A stretch of DNA of 17,304 nucleotides from Erysipelothrix sp. UBA3383 (GTDB lineage: Bacteria > Bacillota_I > Bacilli_A > Erysipelotrichales > Erysipelotrichaceae), in contig DEPV01000030.1 in NCBI GenBank assembly GCA_002358955.1, positions 6,957 to 24,260 on the forward strand, given 5' to 3'. A program made the translations under genes and the position numbers. The notes beneath the pieces were generated by a model. The model had not been told where the DNA came from. It searched no databases and saw only the letters and a list, made by a program, of their open reading frames with translations. Of this stretch, positions 1 to 9,000 are shown in pieces (position 1 is the first letter of the stretch; every line of letters starts with the position of its first letter).

Positions 1-19
1 CTCATCGGCTGTTATTTTT

Positions 20-1102
20 TTACATAAATTCCATTAATACATCATCAAGCATGATGAACCCTTCAAAGGTTGTTGTTATACCATCCTCAGTTCTGATGAG
101 GCGTTTTGCTGCTACATTTTTATCAATAGCGTCTTTAAAGACATCATCTAGATTTACATTGAATCGTTCTTTAAAACGCTCATTTGTAATCCCTTCTTTA
201 AGTCTGAGACCCATCATGATGAATTCAAACATCTCATCTTCAGTTGTAAGATCAAGTTCTTCTTCATACTCATCACGTACTAGATATTTCCCTAAAGTGG
301 TAGTCCATGTCTTACGTTGATGATTAACCTTCATACTGGAACCTGGTCCAAGTGCATAGAAATCCTCATACTTCCAGTAAACCTGGTTATGTCGAGATTT
401 CCCACCTTCCAGTGCAAAGTTAGAAATCTCGTAATGATCAAATCCTTTAGATTCCATCAGTTCAATACATTTGAGGTACATCTCAGTTTCAACATCACTG
501 GATACCTGCTCAACCCCTTTGCGACCGTATAGGGAGTTGGGTTCAACAGTCAGGGCATAGATGGATACGTGGTTGGGTTTCAGTGCTGTAACATCCTCCA
601 TAGACTGGATGAAGCTTTCTACTGATTGATTGGGTAATCCATACATTAAGTCTAATGAGACATTATCAATCCCATTACGACGCAGTATATCTACCCCTTT
701 TTTAACATCGTAGAACTTATGATGACGTCCTAACTCTTCCAGTAGATTATCATCACTAGTCTGAACACCAAGACTCATACGATTAACACCATAGCGTTTA
801 AGAAGTTGTACCTTCTCATCGTTGATGTTTTCAGGATTTCCTTCAAAAGTAAATTCAGCACCCTGTGCTAATTTGGGTACCAGTGCTTGAAGCAGTGCTT
901 CCAGCTGATCATCATGCAGTGAGGTAGGTGTTCCCCCTCCTACATAAATGGTCTCTAAATCTCCATGAAATTCATTGATTTGTGAGATGAGACGGATTAA
1001 AAAGCGATCTGAGATATTTCGCTCATATCCAAACTTTGTAAAACCACAATACCCACAAATATGATCACAGAAAGGAATGTGTACATACAGTGCTTTAGCC
1101 AT
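20..1102 (-). CDS. hemW: HemW, radical SAM heme chaperone (HemN-like protein)
   Basis: This 360-residue protein belongs to the HemW branch of the HemN/coproporphyrinogen oxidase-like radical SAM family. HemW proteins bind heme and are thought to deliver it to target proteins; they lack coproporphyrinogen oxidase activity. Visible motifs are the [4Fe-4S]/SAM cysteines C12-x3-C16-x2-C19 after HIPF, the glycine-rich GGGTPT at about 55-60, and the HemW-typical SRHNxxYW segment at about 237-243, followed by a GPGS turn. A C-terminal winged-helix-like HemN_C region (about 285-350) follows. The length is close to the usual 370-380. The ATG at 1102 is chosen because an AGGAGG ribosome binding site lies at 1108-1113. 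The gene is downstream of lepA, a common Firmicutes order, but a perfect hairpin lies between them. The older label 'oxygen-independent coproporphyrinogen III oxidase' is less likely because the protein is short and carries only the C-x3-C-x2-C cysteine arrangement. Confidence 0.93.
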   Translation of the reverse strand: MAKALYVHIPFCDHICGYCGFTKFGYERNISDRFLIRLISQINEFHGDLETIYVGGGTPTSLHDDQLEALLQALVPKLAQGAEFTFEGNPENINDEKVQLLKRYGVNRMSLGVQTSDDNLLEELGRHHKFYDVKKGVDILRRNGIDNVSLDLMYGLPNQSVESFIQSMEDVTALKPNHVSIYALTVEPNSLYGRKGVEQVSSDVETEMYLKCIELMESKGFDHYEISNFALEGGKSRHNQVYWKYEDFYALGPGSSMKVNHQRKTWTTTLGKYLVRDEYEEELDLTTEDEMFEFIMMGLRLKEGITNERFKERFNVNLDDVFKDAIDKNVAAKRLIRTEDGITTTFEGFIMLDDVLMEFM

Positions 1103-1117
1103 ACTTGCCTCCTTAAA

Positions 1118-1151
1118 GTAAAAAGTCTTTTATGGTTAAAAGACTTTTTAC
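1118..1151 (-). terminator. Perfect hairpin between lepA and hemW (terminator or attenuator)
   Basis: A 14-bp perfect inverted repeat (GTAAAAAGTCTTTT at 1118-1131, paired with 1138-1151) surrounds a 6-base loop. Read on the minus strand it begins 18 bases after the lepA stop and ends with a run of T that is itself part of the stem. It stops 4 bases before the hemW ribosome binding site. A-tract/T-tract stems like this usually act as rho-independent terminators and can work in both directions. I see no promoter between it and hemW, so hemW probably depends on read-through, which makes the hairpin a candidate attenuator. Confidence 0.7.
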
Positions 1152-1169
1152 ACTATTTAATTATATTTT

Positions 1170-2972
1170 TTATTCATCATCAACAGAAAGTACAGACATG
1201 AATGCCTCTTGTGGAATCTCGACAGATCCAACTTGTTTCATTCGTTTCTTACCTTCTTTTTGTTTCTCTAAGAGTTTCTTCTTACGAGTGATATCCCCAC
1301 CATAACATTTCGCAATAACGTTCTTACGAAGTGCTTTAATGGTTGATCGAGCAATTACCTTTTGGTTGATACTTGCTTGAATTGGAACCTCAAATTGTTG
1401 TCTTGGGATGATCTCACGTAATTTCTCAGTGATTGCTTTACCTCTATGGTGTGCAAAGTCACGGTGAACAATGGTACTTAGTGCATCGACAATCTCTCCG
1501 TTTAGTAAGATATCCATCTTCACTAGACGTGATTGTTGGTAACCAATCAGTTCATAGTCAAAGGATGCATAACCACGTGTCGATGATTTTAAGCGGTCAA
1601 AGAAGTCATAAACAATCTCTACTAATGGTAATTCGTAGATGATGTTCATACGGCTCTCATCAATCGCTTGCATGTCTTTATAGTTTCCACGTTTCTTCTG
1701 GCATAAATCCATAACAGCACCAACATACTCTGTTGGTACCATGATGCGCGCTTCTACAAAAGGCTCCTCGATGTAGTCTACAGTTGTAGGATCAGGCATC
1801 TTCGTAGGGTTATCCACAGTAATCATCTCGCCCGTTGTTGTAAATACATGGAAGATTACAGATGGTGCTGTTGCAATCAGTTCAAAGCCAAACTCACGTT
1901 CTAATCGCTCTTGAATAACATCCATGTGTAAAAGTCCCAAGAATCCACAACGGAATCCAAATCCTAGAGCTTGTGATGTTTCTGGTTCAAAAACTAATGA
2001 TGAGTCATTCAATGCCATCTTCTCTAAAGCATCACGCATGTCTGTATAACGTTTGGAATCAATTGGATACAATCCACAATAAACCATAGGGTTTAAATGA
2101 CGGTATCCCATTAATGGTTCAGGTGCTGGATTATCAACTAAAGTAATCGTATCCCCAACCCCTACATCCTTAATGGATTTAATACTTGCTGTTAAGTAAC
2201 CTACTTCACCAGTAGTCAGTTTATCTTTTGGACTTTCCTGAGGTGTACGGATACCCAGTTCTGTAACCTCAAAAGTAGCTCCTGATGACATAAACTTTAT
2301 CTCATCGCCAACCTTAACTTCACCCTCTTTAATTCGGATGGATGCAATAACACCACGATAAGCATCGTAAATGGAGTCAAACACCAATGCTTGAAGTGGG
2401 TTGTCTTTGCTCCCTGCAGGTGGTGGTAATTGTGTAACAATCGCTTCTAATACTTGGTCAATGTTAAGACCTGTCTTAGCACTGATCAGTGGTGCGTTGG
2501 ATGCATCAATTCCCAATACATCTTCAATTTCTTTCTTAACACGATCAGGATCTGCACTTGGAAGGTCAATCTTGTTAATAACAACCATGATTTCAAGGTC
2601 GTTTTCAATCGCTAAATAAGCATTTGCTAAGGTTTGTGCTTGAATACCCTGTGTCGCATCAACAATCAGAATTGCTCCCTCACATGCTGCTAGGGAACGT
2701 GATACCTCATAGGTAAAGTCGACGTGTCCTGGAGTATCAATTAAATGGAAGATGTAGTCTTCCCCATCATTGGCCTTATAGCTTAATTGAACGGAGTTTA
2801 ACTTAATCGTAATACCACGCTCACGCTCTAAATCCATCGAGTCTAGCATCTGTGTTTGTAAGTCCCGTGATGCAACGGTCTGTGTACTTTCTAGAATTCG
2901 ATCGGCTAATGTTGACTTACCGTGGTCAATATGAGCGATGATCGAAAAGTTTCTTATGTTTTTTTGATTCAT
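1170..2972 (-). CDS. lepA: LepA / elongation factor 4 (translational GTPase)
   Basis: This 600-residue protein is a full-length LepA (EF4), a ribosome-binding GTPase of the EF-G group that acts on stalled or assembling ribosomes. GTPase motifs are clear: G1 AHIDHGKST at 13-21, G2 RGIT at 52-55, G3 DTPGH at 79-83 and G4 NKID at 133-136. EF-G-like domains II, III and V follow, with the LepA-typical stretch [10 protein letters not shown] in the middle and the C-terminal LepA domain ending [18 protein letters not shown] near the stop. The ATG at 2972 has a GAGGG ribosome binding site just upstream and starts 1 base after the stop of the ECF S-component gene, so the two are almost certainly co-transcribed. 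Length and motifs are normal for the family and nothing is missing. Confidence 0.98.
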   Translation of the reverse strand: MNQKNIRNFSIIAHIDHGKSTLADRILESTQTVASRDLQTQMLDSMDLERERGITIKLNSVQLSYKANDGEDYIFHLIDTPGHVDFTYEVSRSLAACEGAILIVDATQGIQAQTLANAYLAIENDLEIMVVINKIDLPSADPDRVKKEIEDVLGIDASNAPLISAKTGLNIDQVLEAIVTQLPPPAGSKDNPLQALVFDSIYDAYRGVIASIRIKEGEVKVGDEIKFMSSGATFEVTELGIRTPQESPKDKLTTGEVGYLTASIKSIKDVGVGDTITLVDNPAPEPLMGYRHLNPMVYCGLYPIDSKRYTDMRDALEKMALNDSSLVFEPETSQALGFGFRCGFLGLLHMDVIQERLEREFGFELIATAPSVIFHVFTTTGEMITVDNPTKMPDPTTVDYIEEPFVEARIMVPTEYVGAVMDLCQKKRGNYKDMQAIDESRMNIIYELPLVEIVYDFFDRLKSSTRGYASFDYELIGYQQSRLVKMDILLNGEIVDALSTIVHRDFAHHRGKAITEKLREIIPRQQFEVPIQASINQKVIARSTIKALRKNVIAKCYGGDITRKKKLLEKQKEGKKRMKQVGSVEIPQEAFMSVLSVDDE

Positions 2973-2973
2973 T

Positions 2974-3486
2974 TTATGTCCCTCTTAAATATTTAGTCAT
3001 CCGGATAAATTGCGGATACAGTAATGCTGCTAATACAGCTGAAATAATACCTTGTGGTAGGTTACCAATGATTGATCCTGGAAATGCATTGAAGTTTCCC
3101 ATGATGATCACATCAGCCCCACCATACAATAAGACCATGAACAATCCTGCTGATAAAAACGGGATGATCATTTGTTTTGGTTCTTTAAAGATTTTTAATA
3201 AGTAGTGAAGTAAAATTACCTCACCCATCTTAATTCCTAATGTGAATAAGATGTAAATTGGATAGCCACTTAATAAGTCTGCCATTGCCGATCCCACACC
3301 TGCTGCTACTAAAGCAATTTTAAAGGGTGAAATACAAGTAATGATCATGATGACAAGATCCCCTAAATTCAAATAGCCCATAGGCATATCAATCTTAGTA
3401 AATAGAGTTGTTGCCAAAACAACAGCTGTCATTAAGGCACCATTCACAAGAACTAAGAGTTGTCGTTGTTCGATTCGATCGTTCAT
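2974..3486 (-). CDS. ECF transporter S component (substrate-binding membrane subunit)
   Basis: The gene encodes a small integral membrane protein of about 170 residues with five or six hydrophobic segments. It resembles the PF07155-type S components of energy-coupling-factor vitamin transporters. The pattern [12 protein letters not shown], then [27 protein letters not shown], matches the conserved 'GYxNLGD ... GSxxADLxxGY ... TxxIK' signature of that family. S components capture a vitamin or precursor and work with shared EcfA, EcfA' and EcfT subunits encoded elsewhere. The substrate cannot be read from the sequence; HmpT/PdxU-like pyrimidine or pyridoxine carriers are among the relatives. 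The start is set at the ATG at 3486, not the TTG at 3507: this gives an ATGA overlap with the fmt stop and a GGGAAGG ribosome binding site about 10 bases upstream. That arrangement implies translational coupling to fmt. Confidence 0.85.
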   Translation of the reverse strand: MNDRIEQRQLLVLVNGALMTAVVLATTLFTKIDMPMGYLNLGDLVIMIITCISPFKIALVAAGVGSAMADLLSGYPIYILFTLGIKMGEVILLHYLLKIFKEPKQMIIPFLSAGLFMVLLYGGADVIIMGNFNAFPGSIIGNLPQGIISAVLAALLYPQFIRMTKYLRGT

Positions 3487-4409
3487 TTGAAAACTTTTCC
3501 TTCCCAATCATTGGCAATTCCGTTGATGGCATCACTTGCATCCATGGCAGGTCGTCCTGCTGGTTGAAGTCGATGAATGATGATGGATCCATTGTGACAT
3601 GCGACATGAATTCCTGCTTCATCCATTTTAACAATGGTACCTGCTGGCTTATCATACACAATCTGACTCATACTTGCTCCATGTAACTTAATGTTCTTGT
3701 CTTCAAGAACACCAAATCCTACAGGCCATGAGATTAATCCACGGATGTGGTTGTAAACCTCTTGGACATCGCGATCAAATGAAATGAATTCATCCTCTCT
3801 TTGAATAGTATAGGCAAGAGTTACCTCATCTTCATTTTGTTCAACAAACTGTAAATTACCATTTAAGTATTCTGGTAAATCTTCTTCGATTAATGCAATG
3901 CTTGCTTGCATTAATTTGGCTTCAACATCACTCATGATATCATCGGCTTCAATGCTTACTGTACGTGATGATAACATACCCCCTGAATCCATTCCGGGAT
4001 CCATTCGCATTAGAGTAACCCCTGTCTTATTATCACCTTTGATGATGGACCAGTGAATCGGTGCACCACCGCGATACTTAGGTAGTAATGATGCATGAAC
4101 ATTCAAGCATAAATGCTTGGGTGCATCCAAGATTACTTTAGGTACGATTTGACCATAAGCACAGGTTACTACTAAGTCTGGTTTATAATCCAGTACCATT
4201 TGATATTCATCTTTAATACGTTCAGGTTGAAGTACTGGAATCCCATGTTCCAGAGCCATTTCCTTAACGGGTGATGCTTTTAAGACCTTTTTTCTTCCGA
4301 AAGGTCGATCGGGTTGTGTCACCACGGCAACCAAATCATAATCATTTTTTATTAAGGTTTCTAAAACAACACAACTAAATGGTGTTGTACCCATAAATAT
4401 AACGCGCAT
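3483..4409 (-). CDS. fmt: Methionyl-tRNA formyltransferase
   Basis: This 308-residue enzyme transfers a formyl group from 10-formyl-tetrahydrofolate to Met-tRNA-fMet for translation initiation. The N-terminal Rossmann-type formyltransferase domain carries the family signature NVHASLLPKYRGGAPI. Catalytic residues N103, H105 and D141 (in PGMDSGG) are all present and sit at the same spacing as in E. coli Fmt. The C-terminal tRNA-binding OB-like domain covers about 205-308. The ATG at 4409 follows a GGAAGTG ribosome binding site at 4415-4421. This is the first gene of its operon here. Its common Firmicutes partners def, priA and rsmB are not adjacent: the upstream neighbour is a non-coding spacer and then the Wadjet locus. 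Confidence 0.97.
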   Translation of the reverse strand: MRVIFMGTTPFSCVVLETLIKNDYDLVAVVTQPDRPFGRKKVLKASPVKEMALEHGIPVLQPERIKDEYQMVLDYKPDLVVTCAYGQIVPKVILDAPKHLCLNVHASLLPKYRGGAPIHWSIIKGDNKTGVTLMRMDPGMDSGGMLSSRTVSIEADDIMSDVEAKLMQASIALIEEDLPEYLNGNLQFVEQNEDEVTLAYTIQREDEFISFDRDVQEVYNHIRGLISWPVGFGVLEDKNIKLHGASMSQIVYDKPAGTIVKMDEAGIHVACHNGSIIIHRLQPAGRPAMDASDAINGIANDWEGKVFK

Positions 4410-4429
4410 ATTATCACTTCCTAAGGCTT

Positions 4430-4438
4430 ATTATAGCA
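4430..4438 (-). promoter_or_regulatory. Extended -10 promoter for the fmt operon
   Basis: On the minus strand the bases read TGCTATAAT, a perfect TATAAT preceded by the extended -10 TGn element. The hexamer occupies 4430-4435. No good -35 is seen at the usual spacing; the best match is TATCAA. The predicted transcription start near 4423 would leave a very short leader that begins almost at the ribosome binding site. This is a sequence match only. Confidence 0.6.
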
Positions 4439-4715
4439 TGTTCACTGCTCTATTGATACATATGACGATTTACAAATTTTACACTCTAAACTAAGTTTAA
4501 ATCGCTGCTGTATACAGTTATATTCAAGTAGAAAATAACATATAATTCAAAGTAATTTTCATTAAAATTATTACCCTATTTATAAACCATCGATCAAAAG
4601 CCTAAATTTCTTTCTGTTATTTTACGAAATCCGCTGGTACATAATGTGCTCATGAAATCTAGTATCCGATACATACTTCATTTTGATAGATTACTTAGAA
4701 TCGTCATAAAAGAGA
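4439..4715. other. Non-coding AT-rich spacer between fmt and the Wadjet terminator
   Basis: I see no recognisable gene here. The longest open stretch is a plus-strand frame of about 44 codons running into 4720. It contains an ATG at 4652 that would encode 22 residues, but there is no ribosome binding site and its stop falls inside the terminator stem. No transposon ends, tRNA remnant or long repeat is evident. The spacer may be an old insertion scar or simply intergenic DNA. Confidence 0.5.
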
Positions 4716-4744
4716 AATAGCACCATCATTTTGAAGGTGCTATT
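4716..4744 (-). terminator. Rho-independent terminator after jetD
   Basis: A 9-bp perfect stem (AATAGCACC at 4716-4724 with its complement at 4736-4744) encloses an 11-base loop. On the minus strand it is followed by TCTCTTTT. It lies 56 bases after the jetD stop codon and closes the jet operon. The T-run is interrupted, so efficiency is uncertain. Confidence 0.75.
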
Positions 4745-4800
4745 GTATATAGATTTTCGAAATCATAAATATTGATAGAGTTAGTAAAAAGGGAATTTTT

Positions 4801-6081
4801 TTATAACTTCCTTAATTCATTGACATATAAATGAATCATATTTTCCTGATATCCATTTCCAAATTCTTCTACTAATTCACCAATAGCTCGTAACTGTGGA
4901 TTAGTGAGTGATTCTAACATTTTAAGACGCCTTGAACTGGATTTATTTCGAGATTCTTGGTAATAGAAGAATACTTCATCATAAAGCCATAAGCTCATAC
5001 TTAGATAACGATCTAAAAGACGTTGTGCTATCAATAAGCCTTCAGGATCAAAATCTCCTGAATAAAGCATCGGCAAGTTAGCTTGTTCGATTTTATCCAG
5101 TAAAGCAAAAACAACTTGAGTGGGTTGTCCGTTACTGCATACCAGTGATATGGGTAAATTGTGCTCTGATATTTCTTTGGCTAAAACTTCAAAGATTGAA
5201 GGGTTTTCAATAATCAAAACACCTTTAATGTCTTTAGAGTCAATATTATCGATGTTAAGAACATTCGATAAATTGACATTCCAATGTTCTAAGGATTGAT
5301 AAAACCCTTCCCAACCAGGATGGTGTTTTCCTTCTTTGATTGCACTGAGTCCATAGATACCACAGTAATTATTAATATCTTCTTTAAATAACCCCACCCT
5401 ATTAAAATTCTCGATAAGATCGATCCGCATCTCAGAGAAGCCACTATCTTTTAAGTAAAAGATGATTGCCTGTGTGAAGAGAAAATGAAGTCGAGTAGGC
5501 TTATCAAAGGCATGGGGATCACCTGTTATTTTAGCGGAAAAGATTGCGATACTCATTTGAGATCCACTTAAACTAGGAAGGTTCTCTATAGCTTTAATAA
5601 CGTATAGAAAATCGATATGAAGCTGTTCTTCCTGATCAATTGCCTTTAAGGTTTCTGTATAGACGGATGTTTTACTTTCTAATACATATTTAAGCCATGA
5701 GGATGAAATAGAATCTAACGATGTCTTTAAAAGTAATTCAAAGAACCGATCAGTCTTTTCTCGTTGACGTTCCTTCTTTGAGCGACTATTAATGAGTTCA
5801 CTGTCAAAATATAATTCCAACACTTTTACAAAGTCGACATCTTCAAAACGGGTTTTAGATATTGCTTCTCTAAATTGTTTCCAAGAAATCTTGATGTGTG
5901 GTTTTTTCTTCGTATCAATCCCCAATAAATCTTCAATATCTTTACGGTTATCAAGGTGTAGTGGAACTACCACTACACCTCCTAATACACCAATCTTTTC
6001 AAATTGTTTTTTCCATGCTTGCATCAGTGCTTCAAATTGACCTTGTTTTAAATACTCAGCAAATTCTTGTTGTTGTTTCAT
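4801..6081 (-). CDS. jetD: JetD, Toprim nuclease of a type II Wadjet system (TIGR02679/DUF2399-like)
   Basis: This 426-residue protein is the likely nuclease subunit of the locus. Its C-terminal half is a Toprim-like DUF2399 domain: E292 in IIENP matches the conserved glutamate, followed by CSNGQPTQVVFALL (about 315-328) and the acidic pair D343/D345 in the SGDFDPEGLLIA segment (341-352), which would bind the catalytic metal. The N-terminal half (about 1-270), of TIGR02679 style, is probably the DNA- or partner-binding part. In studied Wadjet systems JetD cleaves circular DNA after the SMC motor has extruded it. The ATG at 6081 shares one base with the jetC stop (TAATG), with only a weak GGATGG site upstream, so translation is probably coupled to jetC. 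It is the last gene of the operon. The assignment rests on motif recognition and gene context. Confidence 0.9.
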   Translation of the reverse strand: MKQQQEFAEYLKQGQFEALMQAWKKQFEKIGVLGGVVVVPLHLDNRKDIEDLLGIDTKKKPHIKISWKQFREAISKTRFEDVDFVKVLELYFDSELINSRSKKERQREKTDRFFELLLKTSLDSISSSWLKYVLESKTSVYTETLKAIDQEEQLHIDFLYVIKAIENLPSLSGSQMSIAIFSAKITGDPHAFDKPTRLHFLFTQAIIFYLKDSGFSEMRIDLIENFNRVGLFKEDINNYCGIYGLSAIKEGKHHPGWEGFYQSLEHWNVNLSNVLNIDNIDSKDIKGVLIIENPSIFEVLAKEISEHNLPISLVCSNGQPTQVVFALLDKIEQANLPMLYSGDFDPEGLLIAQRLLDRYLSMSLWLYDEVFFYYQESRNKSSSRRLKMLESLTNPQLRAIGELVEEFGNGYQENMIHLYVNELRKL

Positions 6082-9000
6082 TACATTACCATCCGTTTAA
6101 TAGAGCCATTCCACTCATAAGATACAACGGTTACAAATGGAGCATTCTCAGGTCTAAATAATTCATAGATAGCAAGTGAAGGGACACTTGGGTAATCACC
6201 CCATAAAACTTGAGAGTTCATAATGTAATCAAATTTGAAGTTTCTGATTAATTCAAACATATTTTCAATATTATTCTCATCGACACCAGCAAAAGCCTCA
6301 TCTAGTGCGATAATATGAGGAGCATCTTTTCTCCCTCCTTCGTACTTAGCAGCTAAAGCTGAGAAAAGTGGTATGTACATAGACATGGCTTTCTCACCCC
6401 CACTGTAAGTATTAAAGATATTATTGGTAAGTTCTTTTTTACGTTCTCCTTGTTTTTGAACCATAATTTTAAATGTGAACCAAGATCTGAAATCCATAAT
6501 TTGACTCATAATCTGATGGAAACTCTCAAACGTTTCTTCCAACTCAGCACGTTTTCGAGCAAGATTAATTTTTGATTCAAAGTGTTTTGATAAAGCCTGT
6601 TTGTCTTCATCTCGTAACAAACGAACATCACGTTCCATAAGACTAACAAGTTTCTCAGAATTTAGTTCATCTTCCGTTTCACCAGCTTTACTTTGCCAGT
6701 TCAAACTTAACTTTAGACCACTGCTGGTATTCATACCGTCCATATAACGATTGATTCGAGTTACCCAAGATTTAGAATCATGAATTCGATTACGAATTTT
6801 CTTACTAATCGTATTGATAAGAATCTCTTCAATCAATTCTCGATCCTTCTCTTCTAATAACAGTTTCTGATCCTCTATAGCAGATACTAAATAATCATTT
6901 AAAGTTTTTATGTTGATGTTTTCTCCAGCATAGCGTGCTGAAATATCTAAGCGTTTTGCTTCTTCATCATCCTCAAAGATATTAAACCTTGTAATGTTAT
7001 AGTCTTGTAAGCCAGCACGATTATGATGGATTACATCCTGCAAATCAAAACTGAGTTGACTAGCACTTTTAAGTTCTGGATATAAATTAGTAATCTCTTG
7101 GATAATCGTTTTAATGTCATCAATCTGAGTAACATAAGCTAAATCACGTTCTGCTTCATATCTATTTTTTACACTCTCAAATGTATTTTGGTGGGATTCA
7201 CATTGAACTAGAAGGTCATCCTTAATACGATTTAGCTCATCAATGCGCGCACTTAATGAACCCATTTTTCGAATGTTCTCTTTCTCAATAATACCCTTTT
7301 CTTGTAAGAGTTGATGAATCATCTCCAGTCTGGCCTTAATGTCTTGATATCCTTTTTCTTCAAGTTGTTTTTCGATGACCTCAACAGAAGCAGTCAAACG
7401 ATTTAGTGTTCTTTCGTAAAATGATATTTCATCTCTTAAAACTTCAATATCTTCCTCATGCAATTGACGATCATGACTCAGTTTCAATTGCATTTCTAAA
7501 TCCTTTAAGTAGACTTCATGTAGACTCATCAAGTCTTGGAGAGTCATACGATAATCACTTAAATAATTCTTTCTTAAATCAAAACTTTGTTTGGTACTAC
7601 TGATGCCTAATTTATGAGCCATTTCACTAACTGTAACGCGATCTTCATGTGTACTTACGAGTATTTCTTTCAAACGTGTTTCAAGTATTTGAATTTGTTT
7701 TACCTTTTCAATCTGGATTAATTCTAAATAATTGATTTCAGATTGTATGCTTGCAATATTGTCTAATTTAGGATAATTATCATATTCATCTGACAATGTA
7801 GACAGATTTTGTTTTACCAGTTTTATGTTTTCAAAACTTAAACTAATTGCTTCTTCAACACTTTTAATTTCATGTTCTATCAGTTCTATTTTCTCCTGAC
7901 GGTATTTTTGTCTTGATTGCTTACCGATAAATCGAGATGGTTCTTGCGTTGATACAACACTATATAAGTTGTACTTAACCAAATGCGCATTATGATTTTC
8001 ATATACCATATCTTCTATTCCAAATGCTAGAAACAAATCTTGCCAATTATCTTGTTGTAAAAATTCATGGCTAAGAAAGTAAGGTTTTAATGTGTGTGGA
8101 TCTTGATTGGAAATAATGTAATGATCTGCAGTATGATGATTGTTATCACTAATATACTTAAGATCTCGTTTATTAATAATAAGTGCACCTAAGAGGTTGC
8201 TACGACGTAACTTTTCTTCAACTTGACCCTTAATGGAATCAGAAATATCGTCTTCAAACTCGAGTAACTCATAAAGTACCTTGTAATCAATTTTTGCTTC
8301 ATGAAGCATCTTACGATTGTTTAAGCTGTAATCATCCAGTGGTAGTTTGGGTTCTTGTGTTTCTTTCCAGAAGTGTAACTCCTCCTTCAGATTGTTCAGA
8401 GATTCTTTTTCAAATTCAAGAGACTGTACATATGCTTCCTCACTCTTTATTAATCTTGTATTTTCACGTGTATAAGTATCAAACAAGATTTTCTGAATCA
8501 CTGGTGAAGGATTAGCACTGTCATACTTTTCGATTTCAAAAGAAATATCATCAATTAAGGGTGCATCCAGTTTAAAAATTGTATTCGCATGATTCCATTG
8601 ATGGTATGAAAGGATACTGGCTTCAATTTGACTCTTTAAGTCTACTTCTTTTTTTGAGATTTTAATTTCAATGGTTTCTAATGCATATTGCTCAGTTTCA
8701 AGTATTTCTGTATATGTATTATGCTCTTGTTCCAATTGAGAGATGGTTTCAAAAATGCTTAACCCATCATTAAGAACAGCGGTCTCTTCATTGATGCGCT
8801 TATATGAATAAGAAGCATTGTAAGAGGTGTGCAAGTTTCTTAATAACTCGTTTTTGATAGCAATATGCTCTTCAAATTGGAGTTGTTTTTGTAATTCTTC
8901 AAGTTCATTAAATAAACTGTGTATTTTCTTTTCACCAAGATCAACTTGATCTTTCTTTTCTAATTCATGTGACTCAGCAGTTAATCGTAAATGTGATTTT

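Noticed and set aside
20..1102. Annotation of the radical SAM protein as true coproporphyrinogen III dehydrogenase (HemN)
   Set aside because: It is shorter than HemN, has the HemW cysteine spacing and HNxxYW-like motif, and sits beside lepA as HemW genes do.
3408..3686. A 92-codon plus-strand open frame opposite the fmt/ECF junction
   Set aside because: It lies entirely antisense to two well-supported genes and its translation has no family features.
4652..4720. A 22-codon plus-strand reading frame starting with ATG in the fmt/jet spacer, open upstream for about 22 more codons
   Set aside because: It has no ribosome binding site, no recognisable similarity, and its stop lies inside the jet terminator stem.
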